A stretch of DNA of 13,883 nucleotides, taken from contig JAEYPI010000168.1 of assembly GCA_023410885.1 (NCBI GenBank), forward strand, positions 1-13,883, given 5' to 3'. This document shows, piece after piece, positions 1 through 6,589 of this stretch (positions are counted from its first letter, which is position 1; each line of letters starts with the position of its first letter). The position numbers and the translations under genes are program-made. Below the pieces are notes generated by a model. It saw only the letters and a list, made by a program, of their open reading frames with translations, did not search any database and was not told the origin of the DNA. The stretch is from Bacillota bacterium. GTDB lineage: Bacteria > Bacillota > Clostridia > DSM-8532.

Positions 1-2
1 AT

Positions 3-203
3 CAAATTACGGAGGGTATCCGGAATGCCAAGGGCCTCAAATTCACTGTTGCTATAAATAATGGAGATATCATCATCCTTATCCCCTAATTCATTTAAGC
101 TAGGGATATAGACACATTGGGCCCCCAGGACAAAAAACAGGGTATTAAAGGCATACTGTATCTGATTGAAATACGGCTTGCTCTCAATAAATACATAAAT
201 CAT
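3..203 (-). CDS. N-terminal part of an unrecognised gene of the polysaccharide operon, cut by the window edge
   Basis: An open frame starts with ATG at 203 and runs without a stop off the left edge, giving 67 complete codons. A GAGAGG Shine-Dalgarno lies 6 nt before the ATG. The gene follows the acetyltransferase stop codon by 21 nt on the same strand, so it belongs to the same operon. The visible residues begin MIYVFIESKPYF, have a hydrophobic FNTLFFVLGAQ stretch near residues 20-30, and continue with an acidic GDKDDD segment followed by ISIIYSNSEF. No catalytic motif is visible. The pattern loosely recalls the N-terminal extension of some polysaccharide deacetylases from exopolysaccharide clusters, but that is a guess from context. 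The gene itself is well supported; its function is not. Confidence 0.7.
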   Translation of the reverse strand, partial: MIYVFIESKPYFNQIQYAFNTLFFVLGAQCVYIPSLNELGDKDDDISIIYSNSEFEALGIPDTLRNL

Positions 204-224
204 GATAGGCCTCTCAGACTGTCC

Positions 225-1184
225 TCAATGTTTATGGGTTAATAAATTATATAAATGGGAAAATGTTGAAATAATAATATTCTCTTTAAATATGTAGAAA
301 TAGGGTTTCAGAACAGCCCCAAACTGCCTGTTGTACTCTGCTATGCGCTCTATCATGCTGCCTTCAAAATCAAACCTTTTGGTCACTGTAGCCGCATATT
401 TGATGGCCTCCCAAACAAGCAGGGATTTACAGTTAAAGCCTCTCAGCTCGGGCTCACTTCCTGACATCAACAGATAGGCGCTTTCTGCATCCCAAATCAC
501 ATAGATCGCCGAATAGATCTTGCCGTTATCATCCTTTGCATAGAAAATCCTTCTGCTGCTATTTTTAAAGCATGCATCATCCAGCCGCTTTAAAAAATCC
601 AGGGAATAGGGATATCTGAGTCCCTGCCTTTCAAATACTTTTTGGTTGATGGTGCAAAACTCTTCTATGCTGTCATTGCTGGTGACTTTTACCACTTTCT
701 CAGCTTTTTTGATATTCTTTTTCGCGGTCTTGCTGAAGTTTTCGAAGACACTTTTCAGATCGCTCAGGTCATCAATCACATAGGTATAATAGGTGGTTTG
801 TTGAAATCCCTTCCAACAGAGAGGTTGCCAGTTTCGAAAATTGTAATGAAAACTCTGTCTAAATATAGGAAAGGATGGTATATTACTAATAAGTCTATTA
901 ATTAAATCTTTTTCATAGGCCAGCCGGTATTCCCCTTTCAGCTCCGGGGGGTATTTGATCCAGATACCTGCGGTTTGAGTGAGCTTGGGCATGGTTATAA
1001 TCTTAAGGCCAAACTTTCTTTTAATATAGTACGGAATACTTGCTATAATTTCTCCGTTATTCTCTATTATAGCAACCTCCCAATTATCCTCTCCACAGAC
1101 CGCATCCAGCCACCAATCCTTGGAGAAGATCGGAATTGAAGGGTTCATTCTACAATGCCTTCTATACTTCTCTTTATCAGTCAT
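225..1184 (-). CDS. GNAT-fold (BioF2/FemAB-like) acetyltransferase of the polysaccharide cluster
   Basis: This is a 319-residue soluble protein resembling the GNAT-fold Acetyltransf_6 group (BioF2/FemAB-like) that often accompanies exopolysaccharide loci. The N-terminal part has the WWLDAV and IIENNGEIIASIPYY strands typical of these proteins. A central KTAKKNIKKAEK basic stretch sits near residues 150-165. The C-terminal half has the LLMSGSEPELRGFNCKSLLV segment followed by RFDFEGSMIERIAEYNRQFG and a final aromatic strand, which matches the family's acyl-donor-binding core. Family members transfer acyl or aminoacyl groups to sugars or peptides; here a sugar or sugar-nucleotide acceptor is inferred from context only. 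The ATG at 1184 follows a modest GGTGG ribosome site by 4 nt. The gene starts 16 nt after wbpA ends. The family call is fairly sure; the substrate is unknown. Confidence 0.8.
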   Translation of the reverse strand: MTDKEKYRRHCRMNPSIPIFSKDWWLDAVCGEDNWEVAIIENNGEIIASIPYYIKRKFGLKIITMPKLTQTAGIWIKYPPELKGEYRLAYEKDLINRLISNIPSFPIFRQSFHYNFRNWQPLCWKGFQQTTYYTYVIDDLSDLKSVFENFSKTAKKNIKKAEKVVKVTSNDSIEEFCTINQKVFERQGLRYPYSLDFLKRLDDACFKNSSRRIFYAKDDNGKIYSAIYVIWDAESAYLLMSGSEPELRGFNCKSLLVWEAIKYAATVTKRFDFEGSMIERIAEYNRQFGAVLKPYFYIFKENIIISTFSHLYNLLTHKH

Positions 1185-1200
1185 TATTCCACCAACTTAT

Positions 1201-2514
1201 TTATAAAAGTTCAACATCGGCTTTGCTCGCCAAATTTTTTGTGGCATTCTTGGTATCAAACGTCCTTTTAGAATGAGCATGAATAAAATCGTAATTATAG
1301 CAGCTGTGCATGGTTGTTATCAGAACTAAATCCGATTCTTCCAAAACTTGATTGGTCAAGTCCACACTTATGTATTCCTTATCCTTGTAATGAAATACGG
1401 GAATATAGGGATCATTATATTGAACAACAGCCCCGAATTTCTCAAAATTCTCTATCACCTTTAATACCGGGCTTTCTCTGTAATCATCAATATCTTGTTT
1501 GTAAGCAACACCTAGTATTAAGATTTTCGCTCCTTTAAGAGGTATGCCATGATTGTTGAGAATGCGGGCGGATCTTTCAACTACAAATGTCGGCATATAG
1601 ATATTGATCTCACCTGCAGTCTCAATCAGCTTGGTATGATAATCGTATTCCCGGGCCTTCCATGTTAGGTAGAATGGGTCGATAGGGATGCAGTGTCCCC
1701 CAATGCCGGGTCCCGGATAAAACGCTGCAAATCCATAGGGCTTGGTCTTGGCTGCATCAATGACTTCCCAGACATTGATACCCATTTTGTCACAAAGTAT
1801 GGCCATTTCATTGGCCAAGGCGATGTTGATATTGCGATAGGTATTTTCCAGGATTTTTTCCATTTCCGCAACGGCCGGGTTGGATACTTCATAAACCTCC
1901 CCTTCCAGTATATTGCGGTATAAGGCAGCAGCGACCTCCGTACAGTCCTTGGTCATACCACCTACTACCTTGGGTGTGTTCTTGGTCTTGAATTCCCTGT
2001 TACCGGGGTCCACTCTCTCTGGTGAAAAGGCAAGAAAAAAATCCGTCCCGCACTTAAGCCCGGTTTCTTCCAGAATCGGTTTAACCACCTCTTCGGTCGT
2101 ACCGGGATAGGTTGTGCTCTCCAAAACCACCAGCATTCCCTTGTGGAGGTGCTTGGAGATTTCTTTTGTTGAGTTGACCACAAATGAAATATCCGGCTGA
2201 TAATGCTCATCCAGGGGTGTTGGTACACATATGGCCACACAGTCAACTTCATTGATGTGCCGATAGTCGGATGTGGCTTTAAGTAAGCCCTGGCTTACCA
2301 AATCAGTCAGCTCATCTTCGATAATGTCACCAATATAGTTTTCACCTTTGTTTACCCGGTCCACTTTATTTTCCTGTATATCAAAGCCAATGGTTTTATA
2401 CCCGGCTTTAGCTTTTTCCACGGCCAGGGGAAGACCTACATAGCCAAGTCCAACCACTGCTACAACCGCTGTCTTGTTATAAATTTTCTCAATTAAAGCT
2501 TCTTTTATTGTCAT
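1201..2514 (-). CDS. wbpA: UDP-N-acetylglucosamine 6-dehydrogenase (WbpA type)
   Basis: A nucleotide-sugar dehydrogenase of the UDP-Glc/UDP-HexNAc dehydrogenase family. It oxidises the C6 hydroxyl of a UDP-N-acetylhexosamine to a carboxylate in two NAD-dependent steps. Residues 19-45 carry the Rossmann loop GLGYVGLPLA and FDI. Residues 268-281 carry GPGIGGHCIPIDPF with the catalytic Cys275. LGVAYKQDIDDYRESP near the C-terminal domain is the UDP-binding signature. The neighbouring wbpB, wbpD and wbpE point to UDP-GlcNAc as substrate, making this the first step to UDP-GlcNAc3NAcA. The frame could open 5 codons earlier at TTG 2529, but GGGTG overlaps that codon region and is 8 nt from the ATG at 2514, so I choose the ATG (437 residues). 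The 41-nt gap behind wbpE contains a small TGAA triplet repeat. Confidence 0.93.
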   Translation of the reverse strand: MTIKEALIEKIYNKTAVVAVVGLGYVGLPLAVEKAKAGYKTIGFDIQENKVDRVNKGENYIGDIIEDELTDLVSQGLLKATSDYRHINEVDCVAICVPTPLDEHYQPDISFVVNSTKEISKHLHKGMLVVLESTTYPGTTEEVVKPILEETGLKCGTDFFLAFSPERVDPGNREFKTKNTPKVVGGMTKDCTEVAAALYRNILEGEVYEVSNPAVAEMEKILENTYRNINIALANEMAILCDKMGINVWEVIDAAKTKPYGFAAFYPGPGIGGHCIPIDPFYLTWKAREYDYHTKLIETAGEINIYMPTFVVERSARILNNHGIPLKGAKILILGVAYKQDIDDYRESPVLKVIENFEKFGAVVQYNDPYIPVFHYKDKEYISVDLTNQVLEESDLVLITTMHSCYNYDFIHAHSKRTFDTKNATKNLASKADVELL

Positions 2515-2555
2515 AACGCATTCACCCAAGATGTTTATTCATTCATTCAGTTTTT

Positions 2556-3692
2556 TTAGGATTTAGCCCCGAGCGAGGATCTTATAGTCTCAATGATTTC
2601 CTCAATCATCCCATCCTTGAGATACGGATGCATGGGAAGGCTGAAAATTCTTCTGCTGACATCTTCCGATACGGGGAAATCCCCTTCTTTATAGTCTAAA
2701 TGCTGGTAGGCCTGCTGGAGGTGTAAGGGTACCGGATAGTACACGGCCGTCGGTATACCTGCTTTTTTAAGAGACTCCCTTAGTATCTCCCGCTGCTCCT
2801 GGCTCTCGGCCAGTAAGGAGTATTGCGCCCAGCTTGAAACCAAATCATCCGGAACAGACGGGGTTTTCAACATAGCTTCAAGGCCAACGGTATACTTTGA
2901 CGCAATTCGGTTTCTTTCCTCCAATTCTTCATCAAAAGCTTTAAGCTTTACCAGGAGTATTGCAGCCTGGAGCGTATCCAGACGTCCGTTAAGGCCCACT
3001 CTCACATTTTCATATTTATTGCGTCCCTGCCCATGGACTCTGATGGACAAAAGCTTTTCAGCTAATACATCATCGTCGGTAAAGATGGCTCCCCCGTCAC
3101 CATAGCATCCCAATGGTTTAGCAGGGAAAAACGAGGTTGCCGCTGCATCTCCCAGTATCCCTGCCTTTTTCCCCTTATAGCTGCTTCCAAAGGACTGGGC
3201 GGCATCCTCCAGTACCTTGAGGTCGTATTTTCGAGCTATCCGCAATATCTCGTCATAATCGGCAGGTAATCCAAACAAATCGACCGGAAGGATGACCTTG
3301 GGCTTGAGCTTACCTTCGCTGACTATTCTTTCGACTGTCTGCTCAAGCAGTTTTACATCGATATTGTATGTATCCGGGTCTATGTCCACGAACACAGGCG
3401 TTGCACCTAGTAAACTAATGACCTCTGCAGTGGCGATGAATGTGAAGGGTGTGGTAAAAACAGCATCACCGTGACCCACCTCCCAGGCCATCAATGGCAT
3501 CAGCAGAGCATCAGTACCATTTGAACATGAGATGGCATGCCTTGCTCTCGTATAGGCTGCCAGATCTTTTTCAAGGGCCTTGACTTCCGGGCCCAGAATA
3601 TACTGGCCATGGGTTAATACCTTTTGAATATTGCTGTCAATATCATGATGCAAATGACGATACTGCTCCATAAGATCAATAAACTCAATCAA
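2556..3692 (-). CDS. wbpE: UDP-2-acetamido-2-deoxy-3-oxo-glucuronate aminotransferase (DegT/DnrJ/EryC1/StrS family, WbpE type)
   Basis: A 378-residue PLP-dependent sugar aminotransferase of the usual family length. It would convert the 3-keto sugar made by WbpB into the 3-amino sugar, using glutamate. Visible landmarks are SNGTDAL (residues 57-63) for phosphate binding, EDAAQSFG (162-169) whose Asp and Gln contact the cofactor ring, and SFFPAKPLGCYGDGG (187-201) with the Schiff-base Lys192. NGRLDTLQAAIL follows. The start is TTG at 3692: GAGGTGA lies 7 nt upstream and the next in-frame ATG (residue 8) has no ribosome site. The start codon overlaps the wbpD stop in the four bases TTGA, which implies translational coupling. 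DegT enzymes vary in substrate, but the WbpA/B/D context makes the WbpE assignment likely. Confidence 0.92.
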   Translation of the reverse strand: MIEFIDLMEQYRHLHHDIDSNIQKVLTHGQYILGPEVKALEKDLAAYTRARHAISCSNGTDALLMPLMAWEVGHGDAVFTTPFTFIATAEVISLLGATPVFVDIDPDTYNIDVKLLEQTVERIVSEGKLKPKVILPVDLFGLPADYDEILRIARKYDLKVLEDAAQSFGSSYKGKKAGILGDAAATSFFPAKPLGCYGDGGAIFTDDDVLAEKLLSIRVHGQGRNKYENVRVGLNGRLDTLQAAILLVKLKAFDEELEERNRIASKYTVGLEAMLKTPSVPDDLVSSWAQYSLLAESQEQREILRESLKKAGIPTAVYYPVPLHLQQAYQHLDYKEGDFPVSEDVSRRIFSLPMHPYLKDGMIEEIIETIRSSLGAKS

Positions 3693-4270
3693 TTTACACT
3701 CACCTCACTCAATTCACCGTTATTCTCCCTATAGGTCCTTTTACATTTTTCACAGGTTAAGTCATGTAGAAGCCGTTCTCCACATTCGCAGATCCAGCCT
3801 ATTCGCTTTGCAGGAACACCTGCCATTAAAGCATAGTCCGGCACATCGGAAGTCACAACAGCACCTGCGGCAATTAAGGCATGCCTTCCGATGGTATGGC
3901 CGCAGACGATGGTGGCATTGGCCCCTATAGACGCACCTTCCTTTACCAATGTTTTGATATAGTGTGAGCTTCCCTTTTGAGGGTATTTACATCGGGGACT
4001 TTTAACATTTGTAAACACCATGGAAGGTCCGCAAAAAACGTAATCTTCCATTTCTACACCTTCGTAAACCGATACATTGTTTTGAATTTTCACATAGCTG
4101 CCAATCACAACATTATTACCAATATTCACATTCTGTCCCAGAGTACAGTTTTGTCCAATCCTCGCTCCTCCTTGGACATGTGAAAAGTGCCATATGACCG
4201 TACCTTTTCCGATCCATACGTCTTCATCAACATAAGCGCTCTCGTGAACAAAAAAGGTTGTATCCTGCAA
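3689..4270 (-). CDS. wbpD: UDP-2-acetamido-3-amino-2,3-dideoxy-glucuronate N-acetyltransferase (WbpD type)
   Basis: A left-handed beta-helix acyltransferase that would acetylate the 3-amino group with acetyl-CoA, giving UDP-GlcNAc3NAcA. Hexapeptide repeats run from about residue 13 to 150 (for example VDEDVWIGKGT, IGQNCTLGQNVNIG, IGANATIVCGHTIG), ending in the typical MAGVPAKRIGWICECG. The tail holds Cys161, Cys163, Cys173 and Cys176, a possible small zinc ribbon. The frame is open from ATG 4321, which would overlap wbpB by 32 nt and add 17 residues with no helix repeats and no good ribosome site. TTG at 4270 is instead preceded by a perfect GGAGG at an 8-nt distance, and the protein then begins directly with FFVHESAYVDE as in relatives. 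I therefore take the TTG (193 residues). Confidence 0.92.
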   Translation of the reverse strand: MQDTTFFVHESAYVDEDVWIGKGTVIWHFSHVQGGARIGQNCTLGQNVNIGNNVVIGSYVKIQNNVSVYEGVEMEDYVFCGPSMVFTNVKSPRCKYPQKGSSHYIKTLVKEGASIGANATIVCGHTIGRHALIAAGAVVTSDVPDYALMAGVPAKRIGWICECGERLLHDLTCEKCKRTYRENNGELSEVSVN

Positions 4271-4278
4271 GTCCTTCG

Positions 4279-4283
4279 CCTCC
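4279..4283 (-). promoter_or_regulatory. Ribosome binding site deciding the TTG start of wbpD
   Basis: GGAGG on the minus strand lies 8 nt before the TTG at 4270. It sits just upstream of the wbpB stop region's end and within the frame that a longer wbpD would use. The alternative ATG at 4321 lacks a comparable site, so this motif decides the start. Confidence 0.75.
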
Positions 4284-4289
4284 AAATTC

Positions 4290-5279
4290 TTATTCGCCTC
4301 GGCATGAATGCAAGTATTCATCTGTCTTTTCGAGGATTCTCACCACTTCATGCCCGCTTTTTCCATCGGCTATGGTCATTTCCGAATCGAGATGTTCAAT
4401 GAAATAATTTAGCTCATTCTCCAATGGACTTGATGGTTCATAGGAAATGATCTCTACAGGCTTTTCCCATTTGACCGGTTTGCCTTCCAGCATCTTAAAT
4501 CCTGAATCATAAAAGAGAATATGCTTTTCTGGAGCTGAGTCCTCAAAGACCAGCATGGCTTTACTGCCAACGGCTATGATCCTGTGCTCCTTGAAGGGGT
4601 GCAGCCATGACACAAAGAGGTGAGCAACAATATTATCCGGATAGGTGTAGCTTGCAATGACCCTGTCATCGATACCCTTTTGAAGATAGCATCCTCCGGA
4701 AGCATGGATTGTATCAGGCAGCTTTCCTGTTAAATAATTGAGTATTGAAATATCGTGGGGAGCCAAAGACCATAGCACATTCTCCTCGGTCCGGACTTTT
4801 CCCAGATTAAGACGATTGGAGTATAGATATCTCAAGTCGCCGATTCTGCCCTCTTCAATGAGCGCTTTGAGCTTGATAATGGCAGGATGGAAGAGCATAA
4901 GATGGCCTACCATGAGCTTGGCCTGGTGCTTCTCTGACAGGCTGACAAGATGGAATGAATCTCTGGCGGAAAGAGCCAAAGGCTTTTCTATCAATACCTT
5001 CTGCTTTTCTCCAAGTAGCAGACTTCCGATTTTAAAATGGGTTTCTGCCGGTGTCGCGACAATATACCCGTCATACCCATGGGCCAAGGCCTCTTCTATA
5101 CTGCTGTGACCCTTTACAGACGGGTATTTGTCCAGGAGGCTCTTTAGTCGGGTTGGGTCGGTTTCCACAATCCCCCCCAGATTCCCCAAGCCATATAAGG
5201 TTCTGATATGATTTTCTCCCCAGCTTCCGCCGCCTACCACAGCTATTTTTCTGTTCTCGTTTCTTTTAAGCATAGTCAT
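4290..5279 (-). CDS. wbpB: UDP-N-acetyl-2-amino-2-deoxyglucuronate 3-dehydrogenase (Gfo/Idh/MocA family, WbpB type)
   Basis: A 329-residue NAD-dependent oxidoreductase of the Gfo/Idh/MocA family, slightly longer than usual WbpB/WlbA proteins. It would oxidise C3 of UDP-GlcNAcA to the 3-keto sugar that WbpE aminates. The nucleotide-binding loop VVGGGSWGENH is at residues 14-24. The catalytic-lysine motif VLIEKPLALS is at 95-104, and LAPHDISIL with His175 is at 172-180, matching the conserved histidine region of the family. The C-terminal sheet domain includes SYTYPDN and IIAVGSKAMLVFED. It is the first of the four pathway genes and follows a 150-nt structured gap after loaP. Two ATG codons compete: 5279, and 5273, which has GTGGG 6 nt upstream. 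They differ by two residues and I keep the longer form. Confidence 0.92.
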   Translation of the reverse strand: MTMLKRNENRKIAVVGGGSWGENHIRTLYGLGNLGGIVETDPTRLKSLLDKYPSVKGHSSIEEALAHGYDGYIVATPAETHFKIGSLLLGEKQKVLIEKPLALSARDSFHLVSLSEKHQAKLMVGHLMLFHPAIIKLKALIEEGRIGDLRYLYSNRLNLGKVRTEENVLWSLAPHDISILNYLTGKLPDTIHASGGCYLQKGIDDRVIASYTYPDNIVAHLFVSWLHPFKEHRIIAVGSKAMLVFEDSAPEKHILFYDSGFKMLEGKPVKWEKPVEIISYEPSSPLENELNYFIEHLDSEMTIADGKSGHEVVRILEKTDEYLHSCRGE

Positions 5280-5429
5280 CCCACTACTCTTTCCGATTGC
5301 TATTAATTTTTTACTTTCAAGGGCATGTTTTTTTTAGGACGCAAAAACATGCCTCCATAAAGGGCTACCCCTATGTCCTCCTTACTTAAAGCCCGGGTCG
5401 AAACACCGGATTTCGAGTTTCAGATTCCT
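5280..5429 (-). promoter_or_regulatory. Structured intergenic element between loaP and wbpB, possible antitermination or processing site
   Basis: This is the longest gap inside the operon. Read as minus-strand RNA it contains three successive inverted repeats. The first is TCGAAA/TTTCGA with a 7-nt loop (about 5397-5415). The second is GGGCT/AGCCC (5394-5362) enclosing AAGGAGG. The third is a perfect 11-bp stem (5353-5322). None ends in a U tract, so a plain intrinsic terminator is not indicated. LoaP proteins are known to act with an RNA hairpin, and Bacillus eps operons carry the intra-operon EAR antitermination RNA. Whether this element does either is inference from position and structure. 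Confidence 0.4.
5322..5353 (-). repeat. Perfect 11-bp inverted repeat (hairpin) upstream of wbpB
   Basis: GGCATGTTTTT at 5322-5332 pairs exactly with AAAAACATGCC at 5343-5353 around a 10-nt loop. GGAGG abuts it on the minus-strand 5' side. No U-run follows on either strand, which argues against a standard terminator. Confidence 0.75.
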
Positions 5430-5957
5430 TTAAGCCGGTTGAATGATAAAGATACTTAAGTCCACAAGCCTTGGTTCACCGGCAAATGTCAGCTCTACCT
5501 TGGCCCTGCCTTTTCTTTTATCAATTGAATGGATTAACCCTTCTAAACCAAGCAGCGGTCCATCCACTACCGTCACTTTACCTGATTCCAGCAAAACACG
5601 TGAGTGTTCAATTATTTCACCATCACCCATGAGCTTCTTGATGACCCTAATATCCTGCTCCGGGATTTCCAGAGGGTCATAGTTATCCTTTAATACTCTT
5701 AAGAGACCTGGTACTCCCACTAACAAATAATATTCTTCCACTCCCATGTGACCGTTTACTAAAACATAGCCCGGGAAAAGGGTCCTCACTCTCTCATTCC
5801 TCTTTCCTTCTTTTCTTTCCATTAGCTTTCTCTTTGGTACAATAAATTTTAATTTTGTATTTCTGCACCTGTACGCCAATCTCTCCTTTACCTTGTCCTC
5901 TTCTCCGGTTAGTACGAAAAGCGCATACCATTTGTTGCCATCCATTAAATGCTGCAT
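5430..5957 (-). CDS. loaP: Transcription antitermination protein LoaP (NusG paralogue)
   Basis: A specialised NusG-family protein of 175 residues. It would bind RNA polymerase and favour processive read-through of its operon; LoaP proteins typically sit in long polysaccharide or antibiotic clusters. The NGN domain opens with KWYALFVLTGEEDKVKERLA, the LoaP-like form of the NusG start. RTLFPGYVLVN near residues 60-70 is the strongly conserved NGN motif, and PGLLRVL follows. The C-terminal KOW domain spans roughly residues 122-170 (SGKVTVVDGPLLGLEGLI, KGRAKVEL). The frame opens at TTG 5966, but AAAAGG abuts that codon and lies 9 nt from ATG 5957, so I use the ATG. It begins 21 nt after the sugar transferase ends. 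Housekeeping NusG is unlikely because no ribosomal genes are near. Confidence 0.9.
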   Translation of the reverse strand: MQHLMDGNKWYALFVLTGEEDKVKERLAYRCRNTKLKFIVPKRKLMERKEGKRNERVRTLFPGYVLVNGHMGVEEYYLLVGVPGLLRVLKDNYDPLEIPEQDIRVIKKLMGDGEIIEHSRVLLESGKVTVVDGPLLGLEGLIHSIDKRKGRAKVELTFAGEPRLVDLSIFIIQPA

Positions 5958-5978
5958 ATTAATCAACCTTTTGATTGC

Positions 5979-6533
5979 TTACATGAACTTAGGGCCTTTT
6001 TTAAACATCAATCTCATGGCTTTTAGCGCAATTTTAAAGTCATTCCAGAGACTTCGCTCCCGAATATATTTCAGATCCACCCTCACCATTTCATTGACGC
6101 CGCCATCTTTTCCGCTTACTTGCCAAAGTCCCGTTATACCGGGCTTGGCGGACATTCTGAGATTATACCAGGCATCCTTCGACAGCTCTTGAGTTGATGC
6201 AGGCATGGGCCCGACCAAACTCATATGCCCCTTAAGTACATTAAAGAGCTGCGGCAGCTGGCCGATGTATCTGCTTTTTATTTTTGAAAACTCGTAGGAA
6301 TGAAAACTGATGCCTCTTAAACCGTATTTATCTTCAACATGAAAAAGAGCTCCCCGTGAGCGGATTTTTATCCATAGTGCGGTTATTAAAAGGATAGGAG
6401 CATGTACTAAAATTGCGGTTAATGCTACCGCAATATCCAAAAACCTTTTAACGAACAGATATGTTTTTGATACGTTATGTATTAAGGACCTCTGATCTAT
6501 AATCTCGCTTATGGAAGACTGCATTTCTTTCAT
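5979..6533 (-). CDS. Degenerate initiating sugar-1-phosphate transferase (bacterial sugar transferase family)
   Basis: A 184-residue member of the monotopic phosphoglycosyl transferase family, which normally loads the first sugar phosphate onto undecaprenyl phosphate. KRFLDIAVALTAILVHAPIL (residues 29-48) is the re-entrant membrane helix with its central proline. LPQLFNVLKGHMSLVGP (93-109) and KPGITGLWQVSGK (130-142) are family signatures. Key positions have changed. The family's K-F-R-S/T-M stretch reads EFSKIKS. About 30 residues that normally follow it are missing. The catalytic Asp-Glu of S-L-D-E-L-P-Q-L is Gly91-Gln92, and the Arg of G-P-R-P is Met110. The enzyme may be inactive or have another role. 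The GTG at 6554 is possible, but AGGTGATGG just before ATG 6533 favours the latter. No frameshift is visible. Confidence 0.85.
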   Translation of the reverse strand: MKEMQSSISEIIDQRSLIHNVSKTYLFVKRFLDIAVALTAILVHAPILLITALWIKIRSRGALFHVEDKYGLRGISFHSYEFSKIKSRYIGQLPQLFNVLKGHMSLVGPMPASTQELSKDAWYNLRMSAKPGITGLWQVSGKDGGVNEMVRVDLKYIRERSLWNDFKIALKAMRLMFKKGPKFM

Positions 6534-6589
6534 TTTGTTACCATCACCTACCACCAGAAGGTTTGTTTTGTTCTATTTGATTGGTACGC

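Noticed and set aside
642..905. 87-codon plus-strand frame opposite the acetyltransferase gene
   Set aside because: It is the antisense of a well-supported gene, with no ribosome site and no family motif.
5322..5353. Intrinsic terminator between loaP and wbpB
   Set aside because: The stem is perfect, but no U-run follows on either strand, so it is listed as a structured element instead.
5320..5376. Very short minus-strand frames with ATG inside the hairpin (about 13-16 codons)
   Set aside because: GGAGG is only one base from one ATG and too far from the other, and the frames overlap the hairpin arms.
5330..5400. Cyclic-di-GMP riboswitch, suggested by the plus-strand words GGACGCAAA and CCTCC
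   Set aside because: The rest of the aptamer core is missing and no plus-strand gene follows; it would be antisense to loaP.
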